NCBI GenBank assembly: GCA_023458315.1
Contig: JAEXAH010000154.1
Coordinates: forward strand, 1 to 40,432
Origin: Pseudomonadota bacterium
GTDB lineage: Bacteria > Pseudomonadota > Alphaproteobacteria > Rhodospirillales > Magnetospirillaceae
DNA: 40,432 nucleotides
Reading direction: 5' to 3'
In this document: piece by piece, positions 1-8,576 of the stretch
How the letters are laid out: every line of letters begins with the position of its first letter
Numbering within the stretch: position 1 is the first letter of the stretch
Position numbers and translations under genes: made by a program
Notes under the pieces: model-generated
What the model saw: only the letters and a program-made list of their open reading frames with translations
The model's database searches: none
What the model was told of the DNA's origin: nothing

Positions 1-8
1 CCGTTTCC

Positions 9-117
9 GTCATGCCCGGACTTGATCCGGGCATCCACGCGGCGCCGCCTGTTCCCGTCTTTCCGCTGGGATGCCCGCGGACAAACGTGGATGGCCGGGT
101 CAAGCCCGGCCATGACG
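9..117. repeat. Dispersed palindromic intergenic repeat, copy 1
   Basis: A sequence beginning cgtcatgcccggacttgatc and ending in its imperfect reverse complement (gggtcaagcccggccatgac) with a variable middle. A second copy with nearly identical arms and a shorter, different middle is at 14638-14716. Both copies lie in intergenic DNA. This arm structure is typical of bacterial interspersed palindromic elements found in many copies in alphaproteobacterial genomes. The transcript would form a long hairpin. No coding capacity is claimed. Confidence 0.8.
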
Positions 118-155
118 AGCACTTCCCTGCAATTCCGCGAAGACCCAAAAACAAA

Positions 156-183
156 CGCCCCACGGAATCTCTTCCGTGGGGCG
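156..183 (-). terminator. Rho-independent terminator after plsC
   Basis: Perfect 12-bp stem (cgccccacggaa / ttccgtggggcg) with a 4-nt loop. Read on the minus strand it is followed by a T-rich run (tttgttttt), and it lies 17 bp after the plsC stop, so it should end the ftsEX-DUF218-plsC transcript. Confidence 0.85.
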
Positions 184-199
184 TGGGCGCGAAAGCGGA

Positions 200-931
200 T
201 CAGCGCGGCAGATGCGGCCAGCGGGCGCGGGCCTCGGCCGCCAGTTCGGCGGCGGCCGGTTCGATGGCATCCTGCAAGCGGGCCATGAAGGTCTTGCGGT
301 CCAGCCCGGCCTCGATGGGCGGCAGGAAGCGGATCACCACCTCGCCCGGGCGCTTGGCCAGCGAACCGCGCCCCCAGAACAGGCCGGAATTCAGCGCCAC
401 CGGCACGCAGGGCAGGTTCAGCCCGGCATAGATCATGGCGATGCCGGTGTGGTATTCGGGCGGCGCCCCCACGTCCTGGCGATGGCCCTCGGGGAAGATC
501 AGCACCTGGCGGCCCGCCGCCGCCGCCGCCTCGGCGCCCTTGACCATGTCCTTCAACGCCTTCATGCCCGCCGCGCGGTCGATGGCGATCACCCCGGTCT
601 TGCCCAGATACCAGCCGAAGATGGGAATGCGCAGCAATTCCTGCTTCAGCACCACCGCCGGGTCGTCCAGGATCAGCCGGAAGGCAAAGGTTTCCAGCGT
701 CGATTGATGCTTCGACGCCACCAGGGCGGCACCCTTGGGCACATTGCCCTCGACCCGATAGCGCAGGCCGCACAGCAGCCGCAGCAGCACGAAGGCGCCG
801 CGCACCCAGAACCGCGCGCCCACCGCCACCACGCCCGGCGGGCACAGCAGCAGCGGCAGGTACAGGATGCCCAGAACCAGGGTCCAGGCGTTGAACAGGG
901 CGACGAACAGCGCGGATCGGAATGCGGTCAC
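200..931 (-). CDS. plsC: 1-acyl-sn-glycerol-3-phosphate acyltransferase (PlsC family)
   Basis: A 243-residue protein that should transfer an acyl group to lysophosphatidate at the inner membrane, giving phosphatidic acid for phospholipid synthesis. Residues 5-55 are hydrophobic and probably membrane-inserted. The acyltransferase motifs follow in order: KHQSTLE near 74-80 (block I, H-x4-E rather than the usual H-x4-D), IAIDR near 115-119, and FPEGHR near 146-151 (block III). The GTG start at 931 overlaps the stop of the upstream DUF218 gene as GTGA, implying translational coupling. A longer in-frame reading upstream would overlap the DUF218 gene extensively and was rejected. It is the last gene of the ftsE-ftsX-DUF218-plsC operon. 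Confidence 0.88.
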   Translation of the reverse strand: MTAFRSALFVALFNAWTLVLGILYLPLLLCPPGVVAVGARFWVRGAFVLLRLLCGLRYRVEGNVPKGAALVASKHQSTLETFAFRLILDDPAVVLKQELLRIPIFGWYLGKTGVIAIDRAAGMKALKDMVKGAEAAAAAGRQVLIFPEGHRQDVGAPPEYHTGIAMIYAGLNLPCVPVALNSGLFWGRGSLAKRPGEVVIRFLPPIEAGLDRKTFMARLQDAIEPAAAELAAEARARWPHLPR

Positions 932-1581
932 GGGACGGCCTTTCGCGGCAGGAACCAATGGCGGATTTCCGCCGCCAGATACTTGGAATATTCGGTGGCA
1001 AGCAAGGCGGCGGTGCCGGGCCAGCGCCACCATTCGCGGCTTTTCACCCCTTCGGGGAACACCGGATGGGGGATGATCTCCACATCGGGCAGGGCGCGGC
1101 GGAATTCCACCAGACTGCGCGGCATGTGATAGGCCCCCGTCACCAGCCGCATCGAGCCGATGCGGTTGCGCACCACCCAGCGGGCGGTTTCGGCGGCGTT
1201 GCCCACGGTGTCGTCGGCGGCATAGCCCAGTTCGATGGCGCCGATCAGATCGGAATGCTGGGCGCGCCCGACCTTCAGGATGTCGTCCACGTCGACGCCG
1301 CGATGCACGCCGGAAATGAACAGCCGCTGCCCCTTGCCCTCGCGCAGCAGCGCCAGGCCGGTGGCCAGCCGCTCGCTGCCGCCGGTCAGCACCACGATGG
1401 CATCCACGGGGCGGGCGCCGTCCTCGACCCGCGACGGCAGGGTGGCGACGAACCACAGGAAGCCCAGCCCCCACAGCGCCGCCGTCACCACCACGGCGGC
1501 CACCAGCGCGCCACCGACCCGCAACAGGGGCCGCAGCAACGGCCGAAGGCGCGACGGCGGGGAAGGGGCGGGGGCGGTCAT
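928..1581 (-). CDS. DUF218 (YdcF/SanA-like) membrane-anchored protein
   Basis: A 217-residue protein with one N-terminal membrane segment (about 22-46) and a DUF218 domain beginning DAIVVLTGGSERL and continuing through the conserved NAAETARW and TGAYHMPR segments. Members such as E. coli SanA, ElyC and YdcF are linked to envelope integrity, but their biochemical activity is poorly defined. The ATG at 1581 overlaps the ftsX stop as ATGA, and its own stop overlaps plsC. It is therefore tightly coupled to ftsEX, which fits an envelope role. The family call is firm; the function is an inference. Confidence 0.85.
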   Translation of the reverse strand: MTAPAPSPPSRLRPLLRPLLRVGGALVAAVVVTAALWGLGFLWFVATLPSRVEDGARPVDAIVVLTGGSERLATGLALLREGKGQRLFISGVHRGVDVDDILKVGRAQHSDLIGAIELGYAADDTVGNAAETARWVVRNRIGSMRLVTGAYHMPRSLVEFRRALPDVEIIPHPVFPEGVKSREWWRWPGTAALLATEYSKYLAAEIRHWFLPRKAVP

Positions 1582-2468
1582 GGCATGCGGGCCAGCGTTC
1601 CGTGTACGGTCAGCCGGGCGGTATACATGGACAACAGCGCCGCCGCCAACGGCAAAAGCGCGATGACCACCCAGCCCGAGAGCGGCAGCGACAGGCTGGG
1701 CAGGAAGCCGCCTTCCACCCGGCGCGCCGCCCAGCCGATGGCCCCTAGGGTCGGCACCGCCAGCGCCAGCCCGATCAGCCCGCCGGAAAACCCCAGGGAA
1801 AAGGCGCGGTCGGCGAATTGCCGGGCGATGTAATCGTCATGGGCGCCGATCAGGTGCAGCACCTCGATCACCCCCTTGTGCACCGCCATGCCGGTGCGGG
1901 TGGCGTAGACCACGGTGGCCGAGGTGACGCCGCCGATCACCACCACGATGCCGATGGCCACCCATTGCGTGGTCAGCGACAGGTTGATCAGCCGCGACAG
2001 CCAGACCCGATGGTCGTCCAGGCTGGCGCCCGGCACGGCGGCGGCCAGCCGTTCGCCCAGATCGACCAGATCGACCCGCGCCTCGGGATCGACCGACACG
2101 TCGATCAGGCGCGGCAGCGGCAGGTCGCGCACCACCTCGGCGTTGCCCAGCCACGGTTCCAGCAGGGCGATCAGTTGCTGCTTGTCCAGGGCGCGGGCCG
2201 ATTTGACCCCTGGCGTGCGCCGCATCAGGTCCACCGCCTGGCGCACCCGTTCGTCGGTCAGCATCTCGCCCGTTTCGCCGGGCACCGGCGCCACCTGCAC
2301 CGTCAGGGTGCCCGCGACGTCGTGGTCCCAACGGCTGACCAGCCCGGCCAGCACGAAGGTTCCGGCCACCGCCACCGCCGACAGATAGACCATCAGCGCC
2401 ACCAGCCACGGCAGGAAGCGCGAGGTGGCGTCGCCCTTGAGCGGCAGATCGGAGCGGCGGCGCAGCAT
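1578..2468 (-). CDS. ftsX: Cell division protein FtsX, permease-like subunit
   Basis: A 296-residue protein with the FtsX layout: a short cytoplasmic N-terminus, a first membrane helix near 20-44, a periplasmic domain of about 120 residues, and three further helices (about 170-195, 220-245 and 262-285). With FtsE it forms an ABC-type complex that in other bacteria couples divisome assembly to activation of peptidoglycan hydrolases. The start codon overlaps the ftsE stop (TGATG), the standard ftsEX arrangement. Length and topology match alphaproteobacterial FtsX. Confidence 0.9.
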   Translation of the reverse strand: MLRRRSDLPLKGDATSRFLPWLVALMVYLSAVAVAGTFVLAGLVSRWDHDVAGTLTVQVAPVPGETGEMLTDERVRQAVDLMRRTPGVKSARALDKQQLIALLEPWLGNAEVVRDLPLPRLIDVSVDPEARVDLVDLGERLAAAVPGASLDDHRVWLSRLINLSLTTQWVAIGIVVVIGGVTSATVVYATRTGMAVHKGVIEVLHLIGAHDDYIARQFADRAFSLGFSGGLIGLALAVPTLGAIGWAARRVEGGFLPSLSLPLSGWVVIALLPLAAALLSMYTARLTVHGTLARMP

Positions 2469-3166
2469 CAGCGCGCCTCCTCGACCGTATGCACGGTGCC
2501 GTGTTCCAGATGCAGGCGGTTATGGTGGGAAAAACGCTGAACCAGCCCTTCGTTGTGGGTGGCGATGACGATGGTGGTGCCCAGCTTGTTCAGTTCCTCG
2601 AACAGATGCAGCAGGCGCATGGCGATATGGTCGTCCACGTTGCCGGTGGGTTCGTCGGCCAACAGCAAATCGGGGCGGCCGATCACCGCGCGGGCGATGG
2701 CGACGCGCTGCTTTTGTCCGCCCGACAGGGTGGACGGCTTGGCGTGCAACTGGTCGGCCAGTCCGACCCAGCCCAGCAATTCCGGGACGTGCTTCTGCAC
2801 CTCGGATTCCTTGACGCCGCGCACGCGCAGCGGCAGCGCCACGTTGTCCAGCGCCGAAAGATGGTCGAGCAGGCGGAAATCCTGGAACACCACGCCGACG
2901 CGGCGGCGCAGGGCGGGCAGTTCGTAGCGCTTGGTCAGGGCGATGTCCTTGTCGAACAGCACCACGCGGCCGCGCGTCGGCCGCAGCCCCAAGTACATCA
3001 GCCGCAACAACGAGGACTTGCCCGCGCCCGAGGGGCCGGTCAGGAAGTGAAACGATCCCGACGGCAAGGCGAAGGTGATGTCCTGGAGCACTTCTGGTCC
3101 CAGGCCATAGCGCAATCCGACTCCGTCGAATCGGATGATATGTTCCCCCCGAGGGCGACGACGCAC
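2468..3166 (-). CDS. ftsE: Cell division ATP-binding protein FtsE
   Basis: An ABC ATPase of 232 residues from the chosen start. Walker A GPSGAGKS is at 44-51, the signature is LSGGQKQR, Walker B is LLLADEP, and the switch histidine is in ATHNEG. It opens with the FtsE-typical IIRFDGVGLRYG. I prefer the GTG at 3166 because a strong GGGAG lies 8 nt upstream. A GTG at 3199 would add 11 residues. It heads the operon ftsE-ftsX-DUF218-plsC, and the roughly 120-bp gap to the divergent zinc-ribbon gene should hold both promoters. Confidence 0.92.
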   Translation of the reverse strand: MRRRPRGEHIIRFDGVGLRYGLGPEVLQDITFALPSGSFHFLTGPSGAGKSSLLRLMYLGLRPTRGRVVLFDKDIALTKRYELPALRRRVGVVFQDFRLLDHLSALDNVALPLRVRGVKESEVQKHVPELLGWVGLADQLHAKPSTLSGGQKQRVAIARAVIGRPDLLLADEPTGNVDDHIAMRLLHLFEELNKLGTTIVIATHNEGLVQRFSHHNRLHLEHGTVHTVEEAR

Positions 3167-3288
3167 AATAGCTTCTCCCGATGGCGCGAAGGATGACACG
3201 CGGTGCTGGCTTTCGTCCAGCGCGCGCTTGTGTTGGTTTTGGGATAGTCCTATAAGGAAGTTCGTCTTGGGCTTGGCTGTCCCGTCCC

Positions 3289-4179
3289 ATGCTGATCAGT
3301 TGTCCCAACTGCACCACCAATTTCTCCGTTCCCGACAAGGCCCTCCAGCCTGCGGGGCGCACGCTGAAATGCGCCAAGTGCGGTCATAAGTGGTTCCAGT
3401 CGGTGAACGCGCCGCGGGACGATTTCGGCCTGGACGAAGGATCGTTCCCGCCGCCGCCCCGCCCCATGGCCGAGCAGCGTCCCATGGCCGAGCCCCGGCC
3501 CATCCCCGAATCGCGCCCGCTGTTCACCGCGCCCGAGCCGGAGCCCGAGCCCGCGTCCTTCCGCATGTCGCCGCGTGAAAGCGATCTGGATCTGGACGAG
3601 CCGCCGATCCCCGATTTCGGCCCCAAGGCGGCGCTGAACGCCGCGCCGCCGCCCAACGACGACCTGGACCCCGATTCCGCCCCCCGCCCGGTGCCCGAGA
3701 TGTTCGCCCATTCGTCGGGCGGCCGCAAAGGCACCGGCTTCCTGTGGGTGGTGCTGGTGGTGCTGCTGCTGGGGGCTGCCGCCGGGGCCGTCTATTATTT
3801 CCAGGACAAGGTGGTGGGCCTGTGGCCGCCCGCCCACGATCTGCTGACCCAGGTCGGGCTGCGCCACGAACGCCCGGGCGCCGGGCTGGAACTGCGCAAT
3901 GCCGGTACCCCGGAACGCTTCGTCCAGAACGACGTGGAAGTGCTGATCGTGCGCGGCATCATCGCCAACGTCTCGGACCGCGAACGCCCGGTGCCGACCA
4001 TGAAGCTGGTTCTGCTGGACCGCGACAAGGCGGTGGTCCAGGAAAAGCAGCAGGTGCCGCCCGTCACCGCCCTGGACCCCGGCGGCACCGCCGGGTTCCG
4101 CATCATCCTGGAACGCCCCGACCCCAATGCGGTCGAGGTCAACGTGCTGTTCGTCGACCCGCGCGAGGCGGTGAAGTAG
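3289..4179 (+). CDS. MJ0042-type zinc-ribbon membrane protein (DUF3426-like)
   Basis: A 296-residue protein. An N-terminal zinc ribbon uses C5, C8, C28 and C31 (CPNC and CAKC knuckles, the MJ0042 motif). It is followed by a long Pro/Glu-rich disordered linker containing MAEQRP/MAEPRP repeats (about 45-145), a single membrane helix (149-171), and a C-terminal domain resembling DUF3426. The order of parts suggests a cytoplasmic zinc ribbon tethered to the membrane with the C-terminal domain outside. Such proteins are common in alphaproteobacteria and have no established function. It is divergent from ftsE. Confidence 0.85.
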   Translation: MLISCPNCTTNFSVPDKALQPAGRTLKCAKCGHKWFQSVNAPRDDFGLDEGSFPPPPRPMAEQRPMAEPRPIPESRPLFTAPEPEPEPASFRMSPRESDLDLDEPPIPDFGPKAALNAAPPPNDDLDPDSAPRPVPEMFAHSSGGRKGTGFLWVVLVVLLLGAAAGAVYYFQDKVVGLWPPAHDLLTQVGLRHERPGAGLELRNAGTPERFVQNDVEVLIVRGIIANVSDRERPVPTMKLVLLDRDKAVVQEKQQVPPVTALDPGGTAGFRIILERPDPNAVEVNVLFVDPREAVK

Positions 4180-4260
4180 CGTCCGATCCCGCCCAGCACG
4201 CAATGGTGGCACGGCGTTTGAATGGTGCGCCCCATCCTTGTCAGGTTCGGGGGATCGACC

Positions 4261-5070
4261 ATGATCAATGCCATTACCGCCCAATCGGCCCTATCCACGT
4301 CCAAGCCACAGGGCCAGCCTGTCGGCCAGGGATTTTCCGCGTTGCTGGACCTTCCGCCGGTGCAGACCTTGCCGCCGGATTTGCTGAGTCTGGCCCAGAC
4401 GCCGCTGTTGGGGGATCTGGTGCTGCCGTTCCACGACAGCTCGCCCGCCGCCGAGGCCGAGCGGACCAGGGCCATGGGGCATTTCCAGGACCTGTCCCTG
4501 GCCTATTCCGACGTCATCCGGTCCATTTTCACTCTGGTGGAGGACAGCACCGGCATTCCCATCAGCGAATCGGTGGCGTTCCGGCGCAGCGGCGACCATT
4601 TCCGCGTTTTCTCCACCCGGCAGCGGGCTGACGGCGCCGAGGACAGCCCGACCTTCCGCCATCCGCAGGGCGATCTGCTGGAGGCGGTGCTGAACGGCAG
4701 CGACCCGGAACTGGCTGAGTTGAGCAAGAAGGTCAAGGCGTTGCTGGAACAGGCGGATTCCATGCTGCCCAAGCTCAACGAGGCCCTGGACGACCTCAAT
4801 CTGGCCTATGGGATGGAACCGGGCGACCCCCTGATCGCCGATGGCGATTTCGTCTTCGCCATGCCCACCCGCTTCGTCGCCGCCGGGCGCCGCATGGCCG
4901 AGGGCGCGCCCAAGGATTTCGAGAATTTCCGCGCCAGCCTGACCCCCGACGACCTGGGACGCATGTCCGAGGACCAGATCTACAGCCGCTATTTCGTCAG
5001 CCGGGCCAGCAAGGAACAGATGATGGCAGCCCTGGCCGAAGAAAAGCGGGCAAAATCAGCCGGTGCGTGA
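4261..5070 (+). CDS. Hypothetical protein, 269 residues
   Basis: Not recognised. The start at 4261 is preceded by GGGGGATCGACC, a good ribosome site; a longer in-frame start at 4222 lacks one. There is no signal peptide or membrane helix. The first 60 residues are low in secondary-structure signal (Gln/Pro/Leu rich), while residues 140-190 look helical and coiled-coil prone, with many Leu/Lys/Glu (ELAELSKKVKALLEQ). Soluble and cytoplasmic by appearance. It stands alone between the zinc-ribbon gene and the convergent dioxygenase gene. Confidence 0.7.
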   Translation: MINAITAQSALSTSKPQGQPVGQGFSALLDLPPVQTLPPDLLSLAQTPLLGDLVLPFHDSSPAAEAERTRAMGHFQDLSLAYSDVIRSIFTLVEDSTGIPISESVAFRRSGDHFRVFSTRQRADGAEDSPTFRHPQGDLLEAVLNGSDPELAELSKKVKALLEQADSMLPKLNEALDDLNLAYGMEPGDPLIADGDFVFAMPTRFVAAGRRMAEGAPKDFENFRASLTPDDLGRMSEDQIYSRYFVSRASKEQMMAALAEEKRAKSAGA

Positions 5071-5105
5071 ATTTCCCATGGGCAGAAACGACCTATGGCT
5101 GTTGT

Positions 5106-5861
5106 CTACGGCCACCAGCCATAGGCGTCCATGGCCATGGTACGGTCCAGGCTGCGGTGGATCACCCGGGGGGTGCCATCCTCGCCCGCGCCCAGGGCGA
5201 CGAACAGCGGCAGCAGGTGGTCGTCCTTGGGGTGGGCGAAGGCGGCGTCGGGGGCGCGCGGGCGATAGGCCAGCAAATCCTCGCTGCTGCCTTTCGCCAC
5301 CTTGTCGGCCATCCAGTCGGCAAAGCGCAGGCTGCGCGCGGCGGCCTCGGGGTCGTCGCTGAAATAGGCGCGCAGATTGTGGGTCAGCGCCCCCGAAGCC
5401 AGGATCAGCACGCCATCCTGGCGCAGCACCGCCAGCTTGCGCCCCAGCAGGTAATGATGGGTGGGGTCGGCCTGGGGCTGGATGGACAATTGCGCCACCG
5501 GGATGTCGGCGTCGGGCCAGCCCAGCAGCAGCGGCGCCCAGGCGCCGTGATCCAGACCGTATTCCACCGCCTCGGCGCCGGTCAGCCGCGCCACCAGCCC
5601 GGCCAGTTCGGGGGCGCCGGGCGCGGGATAGGCCATCTCGTACAGATCGGGCGGGAAGCCGTGGAAATCATGGATGGTGTGCGGCCGTTCGGCCGCCGAC
5701 ACCATGGGGCTGGCGGTGGTCCAATGGGCCGAAACCGCCAGGATGGCGCGCGGCCGCGGCACCAGTGTCGCCAGCCCGCGCAGGAAGTCGCGGGCGGGCG
5801 ACGGTTCCACCAGAACCATGGGCGAGCCATGGGACACGAACAGGGTCGGCATCGGGGACAC
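5106..5861 (-). CDS. Extradiol ring-cleavage dioxygenase, LigB/DODA (YgiD-like) family
   Basis: A 251-residue protein of the class III extradiol dioxygenase family that includes plant DOPA 4,5-dioxygenase and E. coli YgiD. The family hallmarks are present: PTLFVSHGSP near the N-terminus, AVSAHW, DFHGFPPDLYEMAYPAPG, GLDHGAWAPL and SGALTHNL. The histidines in SHGSP, SAHW and DHGAW would bind the metal. The substrate cannot be told from the sequence. The GTG at 5861 has AGGAGG 5 nt upstream; the ATG at 5852 is an alternative start. It is a single-gene unit. Confidence 0.88.
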   Translation of the reverse strand: MSPMPTLFVSHGSPMVLVEPSPARDFLRGLATLVPRPRAILAVSAHWTTASPMVSAAERPHTIHDFHGFPPDLYEMAYPAPGAPELAGLVARLTGAEAVEYGLDHGAWAPLLLGWPDADIPVAQLSIQPQADPTHHYLLGRKLAVLRQDGVLILASGALTHNLRAYFSDDPEAAARSLRFADWMADKVAKGSSEDLLAYRPRAPDAAFAHPKDDHLLPLFVALGAGEDGTPRVIHRSLDRTMAMDAYGWWP

Positions 5862-5961
5862 GGCAACCTCCTTGGCTTGGAGACAGCATGCCATCCTTCA
5901 TGGTGCGCCACAGCCCGGCGATTGGGAAACACTCTGTTGCTTCAGGGGGCGGAAACGCCAA

Positions 5962-5989
5962 AAGGCCCCAGGGTTTCCCCCGGGGCCTT
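5962..5989 (-). terminator. Probable terminator downstream of rpmB
   Basis: A GC-rich hairpin, aaggcccc / ggggcctt, with an inner ggg/ccc pairing. It lies about 30 bp after the rpmB stop on the minus strand. The following T tract is weak (tttggcgttt). Confidence 0.55.
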
Positions 5990-6019
5990 GGCGAAACATC
6001 CGCGAAGCGGCGCGGCCGA

Positions 6020-6325
6020 TCAGACGGCGGCGGCGGCCTGCTTCTTGGCCAGAGCGGCCTGCACGCGCTTCTTCAGGCGGCGGGACTCGGTCGGCAGGAC
6101 GGAATCGTTGGTCGACAGCAGGAAGGCATCCAGGCCGCCATTGTGCTCGATGGTCTTCAGGCCGCGGGTGGTGACACGCAGGCGGACCATCTGGCCCAGG
6201 GCGTCGGACAGCACCGAGGTTTCCTGCAAGTTGGGCAGGAAGCGGCGGCGGGTCTTGTTGTTGGCGTGGCTGACGTTGTTACCGGTCAGAACGCCCTTGC
6301 CGGTGATGGAGCAACGACGGGCCAT
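6020..6325 (-). CDS. rpmB: 50S ribosomal protein L28
   Basis: A 101-residue protein that opens MARRCSITGKG and continues GNNVSHANNKTRRRF, diagnostic of bacterial L28, a component of the large ribosomal subunit. Alphaproteobacterial L28 proteins are extended beyond the E. coli length (78 residues), as here. The start at 6325 is chosen over an ATG three codons upstream because it gives the conserved N-terminus and has GAGG 9 nt upstream. It is monocistronic, with a hairpin downstream. Confidence 0.96.
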   Translation of the reverse strand: MARRCSITGKGVLTGNNVSHANNKTRRRFLPNLQETSVLSDALGQMVRLRVTTRGLKTIEHNGGLDAFLLSTNDSVLPTESRRLKKRVQAALAKKQAAAAV

Positions 6326-6501
6326 GGTCGACATCCTCTTGTTTTTCGGCGCGGCACTGTCCGCGCAAGGTAATCCGCTCCCGGTTCCAGACCGGGGAAG
6401 CCGCGTTTTTACGGGGCGGAGCGCCCTGCGTCAAGCGGATTCCGATTCTTTTCCAAGTGTTTGGAGTCCCACCTTGGGACATCGCCTGAGGGTGGACGGA
6501 A

Positions 6502-7071
6502 TCAACCGAACAGCTTGTCGATGTCGGACTGGTCCAGCAGCATCTTGTCCACGTCGGCCTGGGACACGCCCTGTCCGGGAAGCTGCGGTCCGTGCAGCAG
6601 CTTCTTGTCCGGGTCTTTATCTTCCTTGATCTCGACCACCACCTTGGTCAGCTCGTCGCGGCCCCAGGTGAAGATGATGGCGTTGATGCGTTCCTCGACG
6701 AATTTCAGCGAATTGACCACCTTGGTGATGCGCTGGCCGGTGATGTCCTGGAACGAGCACGCCTCGAACACCACGTTCACCTTGTCCGTGACCTGATCGA
6801 AGATGTCGCCCAGCTTGCCGCCCTGGCAATAGGACCGGGCCTCGTTCATCAGGTTGTCCACCCCCTCCATGCTTTCCATGATGGTGTTGGTGGCGCCCTC
6901 GGTGGCGTCGACGATGGCGTCCAACTGTTCGGACATGGAACCGAAATGATCGGGAGCCCCCGGGGGGTTCAGCGCCGCCAGCTCCTTGCGGATCTTTTGC
7001 AGATGGCCGAACAGACCGACCAGTTCCTTTTTGAGAACGAGGAGGTCTTGAGCGGTAGGCTGGGTGTTCAT
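6502..7071 (-). CDS. cheZ: Chemotaxis protein phosphatase CheZ (alphaproteobacterial type)
   Basis: A 189-residue helical protein carrying the CheZ active-site motif FQDITGQRI at 107-115; the glutamine of this motif in E. coli CheZ activates the attacking water on phospho-CheY. The C-terminus (QADVDKMLLDQSDIDKLFG) resembles the tethering peptide that docks on CheY, and is preceded by a flexible linker. Expected role: dephosphorylation of CheY-P to tune flagellar switching. No other che gene is in the window. The ATG at 7071 has GGGAAG about 10 nt upstream. Confidence 0.85.
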   Translation of the reverse strand: MNTQPTAQDLLVLKKELVGLFGHLQKIRKELAALNPPGAPDHFGSMSEQLDAIVDATEGATNTIMESMEGVDNLMNEARSYCQGGKLGDIFDQVTDKVNVVFEACSFQDITGQRITKVVNSLKFVEERINAIIFTWGRDELTKVVVEIKEDKDPDKKLLHGPQLPGQGVSQADVDKMLLDQSDIDKLFG

Positions 7072-7167
7072 GGACGCAACTTCCCGGGACACTTCTAGGG
7101 GGGCGAACCTACCATACTCCGACAAAGACGGCGCCGCAAAGACGGCACCGCATGCAAATGGAACTTT

Positions 7168-8157
7168 TCACTCCTCCAGCGCGTGGCGGAAGGTGGCGAC
7201 AAGCTGGCGGGCGGCGCGGCCGGGGGCGACGCTGCCGCCCGCCACGTCCCGTTCCATGGCGGGCAGCAATTGGGCGACGCGCGGGTCGTCCTTCAGCGCC
7301 TGCATCAAGGTTTCCGCCACCTCGTTCCACATCCAGGCGCGGGCCTGGGCCGAACGGCGGCCGGTGAAGGCGCCGCAGCCTTCCATGGCCTGACGATACT
7401 TGCCGACGCTGTCCCACACCGTGTCGATGCCCAGATGCTCCAGCGCCGAGCAGGTCAGCACCGGCACCGTCCAGGCGGCGTTGGTGGGCGCCAGCAGGTG
7501 CAGGGCGTTCTTGTAGTCGCGGGCGGCGCGGGCCGCCGCATGGGCCAGGTCGCCATCGGCCTTGTTGACGATCACCGCGTCGGCCAGTTCGACGATGCCT
7601 TTCTTGATGCCCTGCAATTCGTCGCCGCCGCCCGGCACCAGCAACAGCAGGAACATGTCGACCATGTCGGCCACCGCCGTCTCGCTTTGGCCGACGCCGA
7701 CGGTTTCCACCACGATGACGTCGTATCCGGCGGCCTCGCACACCAGCATGGCCTCACGCGTGCGCCGCGCCACGCCGCCCAGGGTGCAGCCCGACGGGCT
7801 GGGGCGGATGAAGGCGCGTTCGTCGCGGGACAATTCCTCCATGCGGGTCTTGTCGCCCAGGATCGAGCCGCCGGTGCGCGGGCTGGACGGGTCCACCGCC
7901 AGCACCGCCAGCCGGTGGCCCTTGTCCACCACATGCAGGCCGAACGCCTCGATGAAGGTGGACTTGCCCGCGCCGGGCACGCCGGTGATGCCGATACGCA
8001 CGCTGCGCCCGGCATGGGGCAGCAATTGGTGCAGCAGCGCCTCGGCCGCCTCGCGGTGGTCGGCACGGGTGGATTCGATCAGGGTGATGGCGCGGGCCAG
8101 GGCGCGGCGGCTGCCGGCCAGCACGCCCTGGGCGAGTTCGGCGGGATTGACGGACAA
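7168..8157 (-). CDS. meaB: Methylmalonyl-CoA mutase-associated GTPase MeaB (ArgK family)
   Basis: A 329-residue G3E-type P-loop GTPase. Walker A GVPGAGKS is at 59-66, the DPSSPRTGGSILGDKTRM segment is unmistakably MeaB/ArgK, ETVGVGQSE is the G3 region and NKAD is the base-specificity motif. The C-terminal helical dimerisation arm is present. In characterised members the protein gates cobalamin loading of, and protects, methylmalonyl-CoA mutase. No mutase gene is in the window. Its start lies 14 bp after the stop of the small gene at 8172-8534, with which it is probably co-transcribed. Confidence 0.93.
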   Translation of the reverse strand: MSVNPAELAQGVLAGSRRALARAITLIESTRADHREAAEALLHQLLPHAGRSVRIGITGVPGAGKSTFIEAFGLHVVDKGHRLAVLAVDPSSPRTGGSILGDKTRMEELSRDERAFIRPSPSGCTLGGVARRTREAMLVCEAAGYDVIVVETVGVGQSETAVADMVDMFLLLLVPGGGDELQGIKKGIVELADAVIVNKADGDLAHAAARAARDYKNALHLLAPTNAAWTVPVLTCSALEHLGIDTVWDSVGKYRQAMEGCGAFTGRRSAQARAWMWNEVAETLMQALKDDPRVAQLLPAMERDVAGGSVAPGRAARQLVATFRHALEE

Positions 8158-8171
8158 GGGATCGCTTCCTG

Positions 8172-8534
8172 TTACTTCTTGGTCTTGTCGGGGGGGGAAT
8201 CCTGGTGCAGCAGGGTCGTGATGGCCATGGCCACCAGCTTGGCCCGGCTTTCGTCGTCCAGGTCGGCGAGAATCTTCTGCTTGGCGCGGTGCACCGCCAT
8301 GGCGTTGGCGACCAGCGCCTGCCGTTCGGGGGTGACGAAGTCGCGGACCTGGGCCTGCATGTGGGCGATGGCGGCGGTGCGGTCCTGGTCGGCGACGGGC
8401 GCCGGATCACGGGAAGGCGCGGGCGCGGGCGCGGCCGCGCGCTTCGGCGCCTTGTCGGGCGCCAGTTGGCGGGCGCGGCGCTCGATGGCGGCCTGCGCGT
8501 CCTTCTCGAACTTGTCCTTCAGGAACCCGAACAT
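8172..8534 (-). CDS. Hypothetical protein, 120 residues
   Basis: Not recognised as a named family. It begins MFGFLKDKFEKDAQAAIERRARQ, has an Ala/Pro-rich linker (about 35-60), then a helical segment rich in Ala/Gln/Arg. There is no signal peptide or membrane helix. The ATG at 8534 gives a plausible N-terminus but only a weak ribosome site; an in-frame start 14 codons upstream exists. It lies between the histidine kinase gene (42 bp) and meaB (14 bp), all on the same strand, and is probably cotranscribed with meaB. Confidence 0.6.
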   Translation of the reverse strand: MFGFLKDKFEKDAQAAIERRARQLAPDKAPKRAAAPAPAPSRDPAPVADQDRTAAIAHMQAQVRDFVTPERQALVANAMAVHRAKQKILADLDDESRAKLVAMAITTLLHQDSPPDKTKK

Positions 8535-8576
8535 GTCTGCGGCCCGGCAATGATCCTGCGCCGATGGTAGACCCAT

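Noticed and set aside
5092..5125. 9-bp inverted repeat cctatggct / agccatagg at the convergent gene ends
   Set aside because: The 16-nt loop and lack of a T run make it a weak terminator, and it overlaps the dioxygenase stop codon. Not called as a feature.
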